DNA of 64,000 nt from Microbulbifer sp. YPW1 (GCF_013367775.1 NZ_CP055157.1:3360001-3424000); one strand, 5' to 3'. Shown: positions 26,548 to 34,978, numbered from the stretch's first letter. Program-made: numbers and translations. Notes: a model not told the origin generated them from the letters alone.

Positions 26548-27831
26548 ATGCAGGTCAACCTGATCGAAGGGCTTCTGGAAGAATCTGAAAAGCAACGCGC
26601 GGAGCAGGTATTGAATGCCTGCGTGCACTGTGGGTTTTGCACCGCAACCTGTCCCACCTATCTACAGGATGGCAATGAACTGGACAGTCCGCGCGGGCGG
26701 ATTTACCTGATCAAGGAGATGCTGGAACAGGGCACCGCCAGCGAGGCCACGCGCACCCATCTCGATCGTTGTGTCACCTGCCTCAGCTGTGAAACTACCT
26801 GTCCCTCCGGCGTCGAGTATCACAAGCTGGTGGCTATCGGCCGCAATACCAGTGAGCGTCTCGCCCCTCGCGGTCTCTGGCAGAAGACGCTGCGTTGGGG
26901 ACTGCGCAACTTGCTGGTAACCCCGGTGCTGTTTTCCGGGTTAATGGGAATGGGGCGACAGTTTTCGGCACTGTTACCCGCGTCTATCAAGCGCGTTTAT
27001 TTTCCTAGGCAAGAAAAAACAAATGTAATCACCAGCCCGGTACTGACCGCAAACACCGCGGTTCCTGCCCTTGATCCTGGCGCGGTACTAATCGTGCGCG
27101 GATGTGTGCAGCCTTCGCTGAGACCGCAAACCGACGCCGCGTTGGAAAAAATATTGCACCACTGTGGCGTACCGGCGTGTATCAGTGCAGTAGCCAGCTG
27201 CTGTGGTGCGGCCAGCTTTCATACCAGTGGTGAAGCGCAGGCGCGAGCACTGGCGCGGGCAAATATTGATTCCTGGTGGTCTGTTTACGAACGGCAGCGT
27301 TCGGAAAACGCACCATTGCGTGCGATTGTTTCTACGGCATCTGGCTGCGGTGTGCACCTGAAAGATTATCCCCATGTGCTCGCGGACGACGAAGAATACC
27401 GACAAAAGGCGCAGATGCTTGCGGGGTTAATGCGCGACCCTGTGGAGCTGCTGGAGTCGGTGTTTAATGAGTCCACGCCCGATTTTTTGGAAACACTGCG
27501 CGAACAACAGCTTGTGTTCCACTGTCCCTGTACTCTGCAGCACGGACAGGCGCTGCCCGGCCGGGTTGAGGCCCTTCTGCATAAACTGGGGTTGCAACTA
27601 CCGGTAGTGGCCGATAGCCATTTGTGCTGTGGTTCCGCCGGTACCTACTCAATCCTGCAGCCAACAATGTCCCGGCGCTTGCGCAGGGAAAAACTGCACT
27701 CACTTCAGGCAAGTCGTCCTGAAACCATCATTACCGCCAATATCGGATGCCAGCTCCATTTGCAGGCGGGAACCAAAACTCCGGTGCGCCACTGGCTCGA
27801 AATTCTGGCGGACAAGCTGCCCCCTTCCTGA
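26548..27831 (+). CDS. glcF: GlcF-type iron-sulfur subunit of glycolate/D-lactate oxidase
   Basis: 427 aa. Two 4Fe-4S clusters are bound by CVHCGFCTATCP (Cys25/28/31/35) and CVTCLSCETTCP (Cys75/78/81/85). Two CCG-type cysteine-rich domains follow, seen as ASCCGAASF and HLCCGSAGTYSILQP. This is the standard GlcF layout, and the subunit passes electrons from GlcDE to the quinone pool. It closes the long + strand gene run that begins with the serine hydrolase. No terminator is evident after it; the next gene has its own upstream gap of 193 bp. Confidence 0.93.
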   Translation: MQVNLIEGLLEESEKQRAEQVLNACVHCGFCTATCPTYLQDGNELDSPRGRIYLIKEMLEQGTASEATRTHLDRCVTCLSCETTCPSGVEYHKLVAIGRNTSERLAPRGLWQKTLRWGLRNLLVTPVLFSGLMGMGRQFSALLPASIKRVYFPRQEKTNVITSPVLTANTAVPALDPGAVLIVRGCVQPSLRPQTDAALEKILHHCGVPACISAVASCCGAASFHTSGEAQARALARANIDSWWSVYERQRSENAPLRAIVSTASGCGVHLKDYPHVLADDEEYRQKAQMLAGLMRDPVELLESVFNESTPDFLETLREQQLVFHCPCTLQHGQALPGRVEALLHKLGLQLPVVADSHLCCGSAGTYSILQPTMSRRLRREKLHSLQASRPETIITANIGCQLHLQAGTKTPVRHWLEILADKLPPS

Positions 27832-27888
27832 GTATTGCGTCACGTTTGTTCCATGAATAACCGAAACCTTCGGACTTTCTCGTACCTT

Positions 27889-27905
27889 TATAGCTCTGAC
27901 CGATA
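27889..27905. promoter_or_regulatory. Type B-like candidate operator
   Basis: TATAGCT CTG ACCGATA matches the 5914 palindrome in the full right half and 5 of 7 bases of the left half. The likeness extends beyond the palindrome: both loci continue with G, one variable base and TGCTA. It lies 119 bp upstream of the C39-like secreted protein. Confidence 0.4.
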
Positions 27906-28024
27906 GCTGCTAACTGGTCGGATTCTCTGGTGGAGGGTGTGATGAGTCTGTGATGCGTTTTTCTCTTCTGAAATTTTTAAGAGTGCATTACCCCGTCTAA
28001 CAATAATGTTTAACAGGTAATCAC

Positions 28025-29893
28025 ATGTCCTTGCGAAAATTACTGTTGCTTCCTGTACTGGCCTTGGGGTCCATGCAGGTGGCGGCGTTGTGTCCCGATG
28101 GAAGCAGTTTTGATACAGAACTCGATTTCTGCGCCAACGAGGTTGATGTTTTCGGCCCGTTTACCAACCAGATGGTCGATGGCTGTATCAACTACGGTGG
28201 TGGCAGTGCCTGCACCAATACCTATACCTACCCGGTACAGGGTAACAATATTCAGGTACTGCGCTGGTCCAGAAGCTTTGCGCAGAATTTGCGTGGCACG
28301 GGTAGCTGCCCGGTAGGTTCGGTTCGCTCCGCAACCTACGGAAACCACTGTTTTGAACAGGTCTCTGGTGCAGAAAACAATGTCTATGGGAACTTTTCCC
28401 AGACCGAAGTCAGTACCTGCCAGAGCCTGAATGGCGGTACTGCCTGCTTTACGAATCGCTGGTCGGCGAACTTTTATCTGTCTGTAAAAGAGGCGATGGA
28501 TCAGCAGCCCCCGGGTTTACTCACCAATAAGTTTGGTGCCTGGCTCTGGTATATCGATGAACAGGGTTTAAATCGCACCCATACGCAACTGGCAGACGAA
28601 CTGGCTGCGCTGGGTGTAAAGCGTATCTTCATCAAAATCGCCGACGGTACACAGAACTGCAATCTGTTTGCGGACGCCTGTTCTTCGGTTACGACGGGGA
28701 TATACAAGAGCAGGGGGATAGAGCCCTGGGCCTGGGCTTACAACTATCCGAACAATTACACCACACAGGCAGATGCCCTGTACTACGCGGCACAGTATGG
28801 ATATGTCGGTTTTGTTTCCGATGTGGAAGTGGAGTTCAACAATACCACCACGGCTTTGCACAACCTGTTCCAGGCCTTCACCAGTGCACGCACCGATGCT
28901 CAGAACGCGGGGCATGCGGATAGTAGTTTTGCCCTCGGTGCCACAACCTGGGGCAACCCGGCAGACCAGGGTATGGACGTGGGAATAATTGATCAGTACG
29001 TGGACTTCCATATGCCGCAAACCTATGTGGAAGTCTGGGGTGCAAGCTATATGGCGGACCCGGCGTACTGGATTGAAGTCGGGGATTGCGAATATCGTCA
29101 GCTGGGCGCGCAGAAGCCTATCTGGCATATTGTTTCCACCGAATATGATCAGATCACGCCAGCGCAGATTGAGGCGTTCATGTCCGCCGCTGGTCCCAAT
29201 ACCAGTATCTGGCGAGTTCCCGGTGGTTCAGTGCCGCAGACTGTGTGGAATGATTGGGGAAATATCGACTGGGAGCGGACAAACTTCACACCCGGTAATT
29301 GCAGTGCGGGCAACAATACGCTCACGGACCGGTTAGATGGAGCCGGTAATCCACCACCACCGCCGCAACAACCATCTGTACCGTACTGGAGTCAGCTGGA
29401 CAATTACTACGATCCATACGGCACCTGTTCGGTTACGTCACTGGCGATGATTACCGATTATTTCGGTATTACCGATCCAGGCGACAATGGTCGGTCACCG
29501 GACTATATCTACGAGCGTTTTGATGGTGTTCTGCAAACCGTATCGGCGCTGAAAAGTGGGTTCAATACCCTGGCGCAGGAAGCGGGCAGCCCGATTCGTA
29601 ATGTGGGTAAGGAAAATGGCACCATCGCAGAATTGCGTGCGCTCGCTTCGCAGGGTGTTCCCACAATTATCCATGGCTGGTTTACCCAGCCTGGCCACAT
29701 CATGGTGGTTACCGGCTTTGATGGTGAGTACTACACCGTGAATGATCCGTTTGGGCAGTGGAACCTGCAGAAATGGGGAAGCTACGATACCAGCGTCTCC
29801 GGGGAGGGGCAGCGCTATCCGAAAGATGCGTTTGAGTATGCGATCAACGACAATGGCACCGGTGATGACCTGTGGATTCACATATTCGAATAG
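28025..29893 (+). CDS. Secreted modular protein: two Cys-rich repeats, barrel-like domain, C39-like peptidase domain
   Basis: 622 aa. A signal peptide (MSLRKLLLLPVLALGSMQVAA) is followed by two tandem repeats of about 70 residues. Each starts CPxGS and contains a second Cys, a GxF/C...GG-AC core and an aromatic end (about 23-90 and 91-160). The next part (about 165-430) looks like a TIM-barrel glycoside-hydrolase-like fold (KFGAWLWYID, RIFIKIADG, EPWAWAYN, GFVSDVEVEF, DFHMPQTYVEVW). A proline-rich linker leads to a C39-like papain-fold domain (about 455-620) with YGTCSVTSLAMITDYFG as the Cys region and QPGHIMVVTGF as the His region. A combined glycan and peptide hydrolase for cell walls is plausible. 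I do not recognise the exact family of the middle domain. Confidence 0.7.
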   Translation: MSLRKLLLLPVLALGSMQVAALCPDGSSFDTELDFCANEVDVFGPFTNQMVDGCINYGGGSACTNTYTYPVQGNNIQVLRWSRSFAQNLRGTGSCPVGSVRSATYGNHCFEQVSGAENNVYGNFSQTEVSTCQSLNGGTACFTNRWSANFYLSVKEAMDQQPPGLLTNKFGAWLWYIDEQGLNRTHTQLADELAALGVKRIFIKIADGTQNCNLFADACSSVTTGIYKSRGIEPWAWAYNYPNNYTTQADALYYAAQYGYVGFVSDVEVEFNNTTTALHNLFQAFTSARTDAQNAGHADSSFALGATTWGNPADQGMDVGIIDQYVDFHMPQTYVEVWGASYMADPAYWIEVGDCEYRQLGAQKPIWHIVSTEYDQITPAQIEAFMSAAGPNTSIWRVPGGSVPQTVWNDWGNIDWERTNFTPGNCSAGNNTLTDRLDGAGNPPPPPQQPSVPYWSQLDNYYDPYGTCSVTSLAMITDYFGITDPGDNGRSPDYIYERFDGVLQTVSALKSGFNTLAQEAGSPIRNVGKENGTIAELRALASQGVPTIIHGWFTQPGHIMVVTGFDGEYYTVNDPFGQWNLQKWGSYDTSVSGEGQRYPKDAFEYAINDNGTGDDLWIHIFE

Positions 29894-29920
29894 ACTGAGG
29901 CTGTAGTTGCACGAAGTGCT

Positions 29921-29953
29921 ATGAAAGCCGGCGCAGTGAGCGCTGGCTTTCAT
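29921..29953. terminator. Inverted repeat between convergent genes, possible terminator
   Basis: The stem ATGAAAGCC / GGCTTTCAT has inner GCG/CGC pairing. It sits between the ends of the C39-like gene and murQ. It lacks a good T-run, so efficiency is uncertain. Confidence 0.5.
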
Positions 29954-29964
29954 ACCGATTGAAC

Positions 29965-30939
29965 TCAGGCCACGGGTTCTTCTGTATTCCGCACGTGATC
30001 AATCTTTTGTTCCTGGTCTGCCGCATTTATTTCCCGCAGCGCCCGGCGCAGAAAACCGTCGGATTTTTTCAGGGCGCGTTCGGCATCGTGACGGTTCAGG
30101 CCGCTCAGTATCATCATGATGGCCAACTTGGCATTGTGTTCACAATCCTCAAGTACACGATCTGCCTCCGCCAGTTCCACACCGGTGGCTTCCATCACGA
30201 TGCGGCGGGTACGACTCACCAGTTTTTCATTGGTTGCTTTTACATCCACCATCAAATTGTAGAAACTTTTGCCGATCCGAATCATGCTCGCGGTGGTTAG
30301 CATATTGAGTACCAGCTTCTGCGCGGTACCCGCTTTCATCCGTGTGGAGCCGGTCAACACTTCGGGGCCGACTTCGGGAAGAATGGCAATGTCCGCTTCA
30401 GCGGCGATGGCTGCCGATTTATTGCAGGAAAGCGCCACGGTTGTACAGCCCAGGCTGCGCGCGTAACGCAACCCCCCGATAACATAAGGAGTGCGGCCGC
30501 TGGCAGCAATGCCGACGACCACGTCTTTTTCTGTGAGCTGAATATTGCGGAGATCTTCACCGCCCAGGGTAAAGCTGTCTTCCGCACCTTCCTGGGCGCG
30601 ATATACCGCTTCGTCACCGCCGGCGATCAGCGCCACCACCATTTCTTCACTGACGCCGTAAGTCGGCGGACACTCTACCGCGTCCAGAATACCCAGTCGT
30701 CCACTGGTGCCTGCTCCCATGTATACGAGTCGGGCACCGCTTTTGAAGGCTTCGGCGATGGCATCGACGGCCCGCGCTATCTGCGGTATTTCCCGATGTA
30801 CTGCTGCGGGCACTTCCCTGTCTGCGGCGTTGATTTTTTCAAGAATCTGCTCGCTGGGCAAAAGGTCTATATCCAGTGTATCCGCGTTGCGGGCCTCGCT
30901 GGCGAGTGTGGCCAGTTCATTGATCAGTTGCGTGTTCAT
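29965..30939 (-). CDS. murQ: N-acetylmuramic acid 6-phosphate etherase
   Basis: 324 aa from the ATG at 30939, which has AAGGAA upstream; the frame extends further but with no ribosome site. MurQ cleaves the lactyl ether of MurNAc-6-P, giving GlcNAc-6-P and D-lactate in the cytoplasm. The SIS-fold signature is intact ([23 protein letters not shown]), with [14 protein letters not shown] and a C-terminal UBA-like helical segment ([16 protein letters not shown], seen as [24 protein letters not shown]). It is the last gene of the symporter-kinase-murQ operon. Its product D-lactate links to glcDEF, and its product GlcNAc-6-P would need NagA/NagB, which are not in the window. Confidence 0.96.
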   Translation of the reverse strand: MNTQLINELATLASEARNADTLDIDLLPSEQILEKINAADREVPAAVHREIPQIARAVDAIAEAFKSGARLVYMGAGTSGRLGILDAVECPPTYGVSEEMVVALIAGGDEAVYRAQEGAEDSFTLGGEDLRNIQLTEKDVVVGIAASGRTPYVIGGLRYARSLGCTTVALSCNKSAAIAAEADIAILPEVGPEVLTGSTRMKAGTAQKLVLNMLTTASMIRIGKSFYNLMVDVKATNEKLVSRTRRIVMEATGVELAEADRVLEDCEHNAKLAIMMILSGLNRHDAERALKKSDGFLRRALREINAADQEQKIDHVRNTEEPVA

Positions 30940-31019
30940 TCTTTTTTGTTCCTTGATGCTCCAGGGTTGGCTCGCGCAATGCAATCGGAGTGCTTTTCGG
31001 GGATGACGGCGACCACAAT

Positions 31020-31907
31020 TCAACAGAGGGGATCGATGCTGGGTTGTAGCGCTTTCTGCCGCGCCAGCATGCAGGCGCCGTCCAGTGCGGTTCCCAATGG
31101 CGGAATTTGCCGATTTTGATGATCCGGATGTAGATGCGGGCTGAGCTTGTCCGCCAGACCGCCAAGAATGGCCAGTGGCAACTTCTCATCACCACTGGCA
31201 GCCTGAATCAACCGGTCCACCTCTGCGGCGGTTTTTCCGATGATGTCCCGCGCCAGCGGACATTCCGGCAAATGGCTGAATGCCGCCGGGGCAAGTGCTG
31301 CGTATTCACGGGATCCTGCCCGCTGCAGCCATGGCAGAATTTGCGAACGATCTTTACCAACCTCGGCCATTACCTGCTGGCATAGAGCGCTTACGGCTTT
31401 TCCGCGAGTATCCAATTCCCACAGCAGCGCGCGCACCAGGCTTTTGCCAATTGCTGCACCGCTGCCTTCATCGCCAACCGCCAGTCCCCATCCACCGTAT
31501 TGATGGATTTTACCGTCGCGCCCAAGTCGCATGGCCACCGAACCGGTGCCGATAGCGACCATGACGATCGGGGTACCGGCTCCGGCCCCCAGTAGTGAGG
31601 TCTGTGCATCCGAGGAAATCTGAACGCTGGCAAACCCCAGGCTGCAAAGGCGCTGACGAAGCTTCTCCGCCGAAGCCGGGTTACCGGCGCCGGCGACGCC
31701 ACAGGCCAGGTGAACCTGATTGGGGCGAACCCGTTCCCGCGCCAGCACCTGTCGGCTCAGACCCGCGATATTGTTGATTGCACCATCGAGATCCTGGGTA
31801 AGTGAGCTCGCGCCCGACTTGAGCGTGAGTCGCTCTCCTTGCGAGTCCTCGAGGCGGGCCAATGTCTTGGTCCCACCACCATCTATCCCTAGAAAATATG
31901 CGCTCAT
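31020..31907 (-). CDS. BadF/BadG-family amino-sugar kinase (MurNAc/GlcNAc kinase-like)
   Basis: 295 aa from the ATG at 31907 ([15 protein letters not shown]), the conserved family start; the 53 extra in-frame residues upstream overlap the symporter gene. The ASKHA-fold ATP-binding motif is GIDGGGTKT, and [13 protein letters not shown] and [12 protein letters not shown] follow. Relatives include GlcNAc kinases and MurK of Clostridium, which phosphorylates MurNAc at O-6. In this operon, with a symporter upstream and MurQ downstream, it is the obvious source of MurNAc-6-P. This replaces the MurP phosphotransferase route of E. coli. The substrate is inferred from context, and GlcNAc could also be used. 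Confidence 0.87.
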   Translation of the reverse strand: MSAYFLGIDGGGTKTLARLEDSQGERLTLKSGASSLTQDLDGAINNIAGLSRQVLARERVRPNQVHLACGVAGAGNPASAEKLRQRLCSLGFASVQISSDAQTSLLGAGAGTPIVMVAIGTGSVAMRLGRDGKIHQYGGWGLAVGDEGSGAAIGKSLVRALLWELDTRGKAVSALCQQVMAEVGKDRSQILPWLQRAGSREYAALAPAAFSHLPECPLARDIIGKTAAEVDRLIQAASGDEKLPLAILGGLADKLSPHLHPDHQNRQIPPLGTALDGACMLARQKALQPSIDPLC

Positions 31908-31923
31908 AGTGTGCGTACTTGCG

Positions 31924-33513
31924 TTATCCGTTAGCCGGGGTCTGGTTGTTGATGGCCGCGTTTTCTTCTGCCAGCTCGGGCGCTGGCCTTCCCAGGTTGC
32001 ACACAGCAAAGGAGGCCAGCGTGCCAAGACAAAGTTGCCAGGGGAATGCAATAACCAATGGCTCATCAGTGCCGGTAAGCAGGGTGATCATCCAGGGTTG
32101 CTGAAGCAGGGTAACCACAAAGCCGACAGCCAACGCCCAGCCGACACTGCTGGCATTGCCGCGGCCGGTAAACAACGCGGTAAAAAACACACCCAGGAGT
32201 CCCGAGTAAGCGAACACCATCACCGAGAGGGCAAAGGTAATCAGAGGCAGGTCGCTCATCTGCTGCCAGTAAAAACACAGTATCGCCATGCCACCGAGGG
32301 TGCCGGCCACAATTGCCATACCCCAACGCCCTGCGCGTACAAAGTGCGCGGCCGGTTTTTGCACCTTGCGCTGACTCAACCAGTGCCGATACAGGTCTTC
32401 CGTGAGCACGCTGGCCATGGAATTCAGGCTGGAGTTAAGTGTGGACAGCGCCGCGGCGATCACGCCGATGGTGACCAGACCGCGCAGACCGGCGGGCATT
32501 TCATGCAAGACGTAGTGCATAAACACGGTGACGTCGCCACCACTGGGCTCGGAAACACTGGCGCCGGCCATCAATTCGGGGGACTGGTAAAAAATATGCA
32601 GTAGCAAGCCGATACCCATGAATACCGCCATGACAGGGACCACCATGACGACAGAGTAAAGCACCGCACGGGCACCATCGCGGGGAGTCTTGCAGGTGAG
32701 GATACGCTGGGTAACATCCTGGTCGAGGCCGAATGCCGCGATATTGAGAAGGACAAAGCCGGTGAGTGTGGCCCAGAGGTTAAAAGGATTACTCAGATCC
32801 CAGCCTGTATCTATCAGCGTCAGTTTGGAGGCGCTGCCATCGGACGGGGAGGCCAGTGCCGCTGCGATCTGCCCCAGATCAGCGGGAATCTGCCAGAGCA
32901 GCACCGCCACCACCGCGATGGCGGCACTGACGTAAACACCGCATTGCAGCACATCGCTTTGAATAACTGAGCGCACGCCTCCGATGAGTGTCTGTAACAG
33001 GCCTGCTGCACTGAGTAGAATGACTGCAGTTACCACGTGATGCGCGGCAATATCGTTAAACAGGATCATGGATACTGCGATGGCCGCCATGTACAGCCGT
33101 GCACCACTGGCAAATACCCGGCCCAGCAGATAGATTCCACCGGCGCGATGTTTTGCCTGCTCCCCGAAGCGGGTCTGCAGTAACTCGTAAACCGTGGTGA
33201 CACGGTTGGCGTAAAAGCGCGGTATCAGATAACGGGCGACGACGATTGCGGCGATTACCGCACCCACATTGGTGAACAGGTAGGTAAGATCTCCGCGGTA
33301 GCCAAGATCTGGCCCGCCGAGGAAAGTGGCGGCGGACTGTGTGGTGGCCAGAGTTGAGATGGCTACCATCCACATGGGCATGCTATTGCGGGCAAGGAAG
33401 TAATCGCGGCTATCCTGCGACCGGCTTTGGCTGAAGTACCAGCCGGATGCGGCCAGTACTGCCAGGTAAAGCGCGAAAATCCCCCAGTCCAGTCCGGTAA
33501 ACTGCAGTTCCAT
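31924..33513 (-). CDS. Sodium:solute symporter (SSS family), candidate MurNAc importer
   Basis: 529 aa with about 13 predicted membrane segments. The SSS family pattern is clear: DYFLARNSMPMWMVAISTLATTQSAATFLGGP near the N-terminus, then TTVYELLQTRFG and GGIYLLGRVFASGARLYMAA. Members couple sugar, amino-acid or sialic-acid uptake to sodium. It is the first gene of the operon, 16 bp before the kinase, which is followed by murQ. It therefore probably brings in MurNAc or a related amino sugar, with the kinase providing phosphorylation inside. The gap upstream is divergent to rpiR2 and carries three palindromic elements. Confidence 0.88.
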   Translation of the reverse strand: MELQFTGLDWGIFALYLAVLAASGWYFSQSRSQDSRDYFLARNSMPMWMVAISTLATTQSAATFLGGPDLGYRGDLTYLFTNVGAVIAAIVVARYLIPRFYANRVTTVYELLQTRFGEQAKHRAGGIYLLGRVFASGARLYMAAIAVSMILFNDIAAHHVVTAVILLSAAGLLQTLIGGVRSVIQSDVLQCGVYVSAAIAVVAVLLWQIPADLGQIAAALASPSDGSASKLTLIDTGWDLSNPFNLWATLTGFVLLNIAAFGLDQDVTQRILTCKTPRDGARAVLYSVVMVVPVMAVFMGIGLLLHIFYQSPELMAGASVSEPSGGDVTVFMHYVLHEMPAGLRGLVTIGVIAAALSTLNSSLNSMASVLTEDLYRHWLSQRKVQKPAAHFVRAGRWGMAIVAGTLGGMAILCFYWQQMSDLPLITFALSVMVFAYSGLLGVFFTALFTGRGNASSVGWALAVGFVVTLLQQPWMITLLTGTDEPLVIAFPWQLCLGTLASFAVCNLGRPAPELAEENAAINNQTPANG

Positions 33514-33553
33514 TATTCAACTCTCATTTTCCCTTTGGTATTGGCACCCGGGA

Positions 33554-33598
33554 TAATTATTTATTCCTGTTATTCTATGCAATTGGTATCATTTATTC
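33554..33598. promoter_or_regulatory. Pair of type A candidate operators before the symporter operon
   Basis: TAATTATTTATTC (33554-33566) and GTATCATTTATTC (33586-33598) each match the GAATAA-N-TTATTC pattern at 11 of 13 bases. They are spaced 32 bp apart, like the pair at 14385/14418. They lie 41-85 bp upstream of the symporter start. Confidence 0.35.
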
Positions 33599-33621
33599 TT
33601 ATGAGGTGCAAAGCATTTTCC

Positions 33622-33636
33622 ATCGGTGGTACCGAT
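33622..33636. promoter_or_regulatory. ATCGGT-N3-ACCGAT palindrome, candidate operator (type B)
   Basis: A perfect 6-bp inverted repeat, ATCGGT GGT ACCGAT, lies in the middle of the divergent gap between the symporter operon and rpiR2. It is placed to control both and is the same core as at 5914. Confidence 0.5.
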
Positions 33637-33742
33637 AGTGGTAACCTGATTGGCAACTGAGGTACCCGATGAACGGCCCGGGTTTTCGGGCATTGTTACA
33701 TTTGTCGCGTTAAACACGGCGACACCGAAATAGACCGTAGTT

Positions 33743-34591
33743 ATGGGATCACTGGCTAAAATCCGCGCAATGCGCGACTCCATGTCAAACCACGAACGTC
33801 GCATTGCCGATTTTCTTTTGGATAATGTGGAAATCGTGCGTTCGCACTCGTCCAAATCACTGGCTGAACAGGTTGGCGTATCCCAGTCGAGCGTGGTGAA
33901 GTTCAGCCAGAAGCTGGGCTACAGGGGCTATTCCGACTTCAAACTGTCATTGAGCGAATCCGTGGCGCGCTCCGCGATGCTGCCCCAGGCGATCCATGGT
34001 GATATTGCGTCGGACGATGATCTGGCTACGGTTGCCCGCAAGCTTATAAGTCGAAAAAACATCGCGCTGAATGAAACTGTGATGGCGAATTCGGAAGAGT
34101 CTCTTGTCCGGTCTGCGCAGGCGCTGCGCAAGGCGAAGCGTATTTTGCTATTTGGTGTAGGGGCGTCATCGCTGGTGGCACGGGACGTTGCTTACAAGTT
34201 GATGAAGCTGGGCAAGTCGGTACTGATCGAGAGCGATACCCATGTACAAGTGGCTAACGCGGCAACCCTGGGGAAGGGGGATCTGGTTTTTGCGATCTCG
34301 GAGTCCGGTCTTACCCAGGATGTAGTTCGCGTTGCGCAAGCAGGTGCGGCACAGGGGGCGGATGTTTTGTCGCTAACGCGCTTTACCCGTAACCCGCTTA
34401 CTGAATTGGCCACCCACAGTTTGTACTGCGTTGCGAACGAATCGGAGGCGCGTAGTTCATCTATTCTCGCTCGCACGGCGCAATTTATGATCACTGACCT
34501 GCTGTTTATCCTCATTTCGCAAAAAGACGCTAAGGCAAATGAATTGTTTGAGCGCAGTCGCCAGGCGGTCGAGGTGCTCCGCAGCACGTAA
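33743..34591 (+). CDS. RpiR-family transcriptional regulator 2 (MurR-like)
   Basis: 282 aa. The N-terminal RpiR helix-turn-helix has the same recognition helix as rpiR1. A complete SIS domain follows (LLFGVGASSLVARDVAYKL and DLVFAISESGLTQDVV), the sugar-phosphate-binding motifs being intact. It is divergent from symporter-kinase-murQ, the position of MurR next to murQ in E. coli. It therefore most likely represses that operon and responds to MurNAc-6-P or GlcNAc-6-P. Family is certain; ligand and operator are inferred. Confidence 0.9.
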   Translation: MGSLAKIRAMRDSMSNHERRIADFLLDNVEIVRSHSSKSLAEQVGVSQSSVVKFSQKLGYRGYSDFKLSLSESVARSAMLPQAIHGDIASDDDLATVARKLISRKNIALNETVMANSEESLVRSAQALRKAKRILLFGVGASSLVARDVAYKLMKLGKSVLIESDTHVQVANAATLGKGDLVFAISESGLTQDVVRVAQAGAAQGADVLSLTRFTRNPLTELATHSLYCVANESEARSSSILARTAQFMITDLLFILISQKDAKANELFERSRQAVEVLRST

Positions 34592-34620
34592 ATGTGAGCG
34601 CGACGAATTGGTTGGGGTTG

Positions 34621-34648
34621 TATTATTCGGAAAGGAATAATATATTCT
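34621..34648. promoter_or_regulatory. Operator-like repeat downstream of rpiR2
   Basis: A perfect 8-bp inverted repeat, TATTATTC GGAAAG GAATAATA, overlaps a type A site, GAATAATATATTC (34635-34647, 12 of 13 bases). It is outside any gene and 30 bp after the rpiR2 stop. Confidence 0.4.
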
Positions 34649-34798
34649 TGTTGTTCGCTCAATTTTGGAATTGTTGCGCTTAGTGTGGCAAGCCCATTCC
34701 GCGAACTCTGATTCAGGCGAAGTAAACTCCGGTTTGTCTTCCCTGAGTCATTCACCTTGTACTTCCAATTCTGATTTCCTCCTTGTTGAATTGGCATG

Positions 34799-34824
34799 GG
34801 AGCTCTATAGGGGCTCCATTTTTT
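34799..34824 (+). terminator. Intrinsic terminator on the + strand
   Basis: A 7-bp stem with one G-T pair (GGAGCTC / GGGCTCC) and a TATAG loop is followed by A and six Ts. It ends either a long rpiR2 transcript or a separate short RNA. Confidence 0.65.
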
Positions 34825-34978
34825 CCTCCCTTCTGTGAAGATTTCTCCTCGAGCAAGTCGCGCTGGTGCAAACCGCTGCCCTCTTTACCCGTCTTACACT
34901 GCGGTGGAAATGGAAACTGGCGCCCAGATTGCTATTTGCCAGTAGTCGTGAATGCTGTTTTCGAAAAATGACGACCAA

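Noticed and set aside
23961..27831. Standalone glycolate-utilisation operon
   Set aside because: No glcC, glcA, glcB or other glycolate gene is adjacent. The position behind namZ and nagX and the presence of murQ favour D-lactate, though glycolate use cannot be excluded.
34783..34971. 62-codon frame in the gap before the RND operon
   Set aside because: It crosses the intrinsic terminator at 34799-34824, lacks a ribosome site and shows no family pattern.
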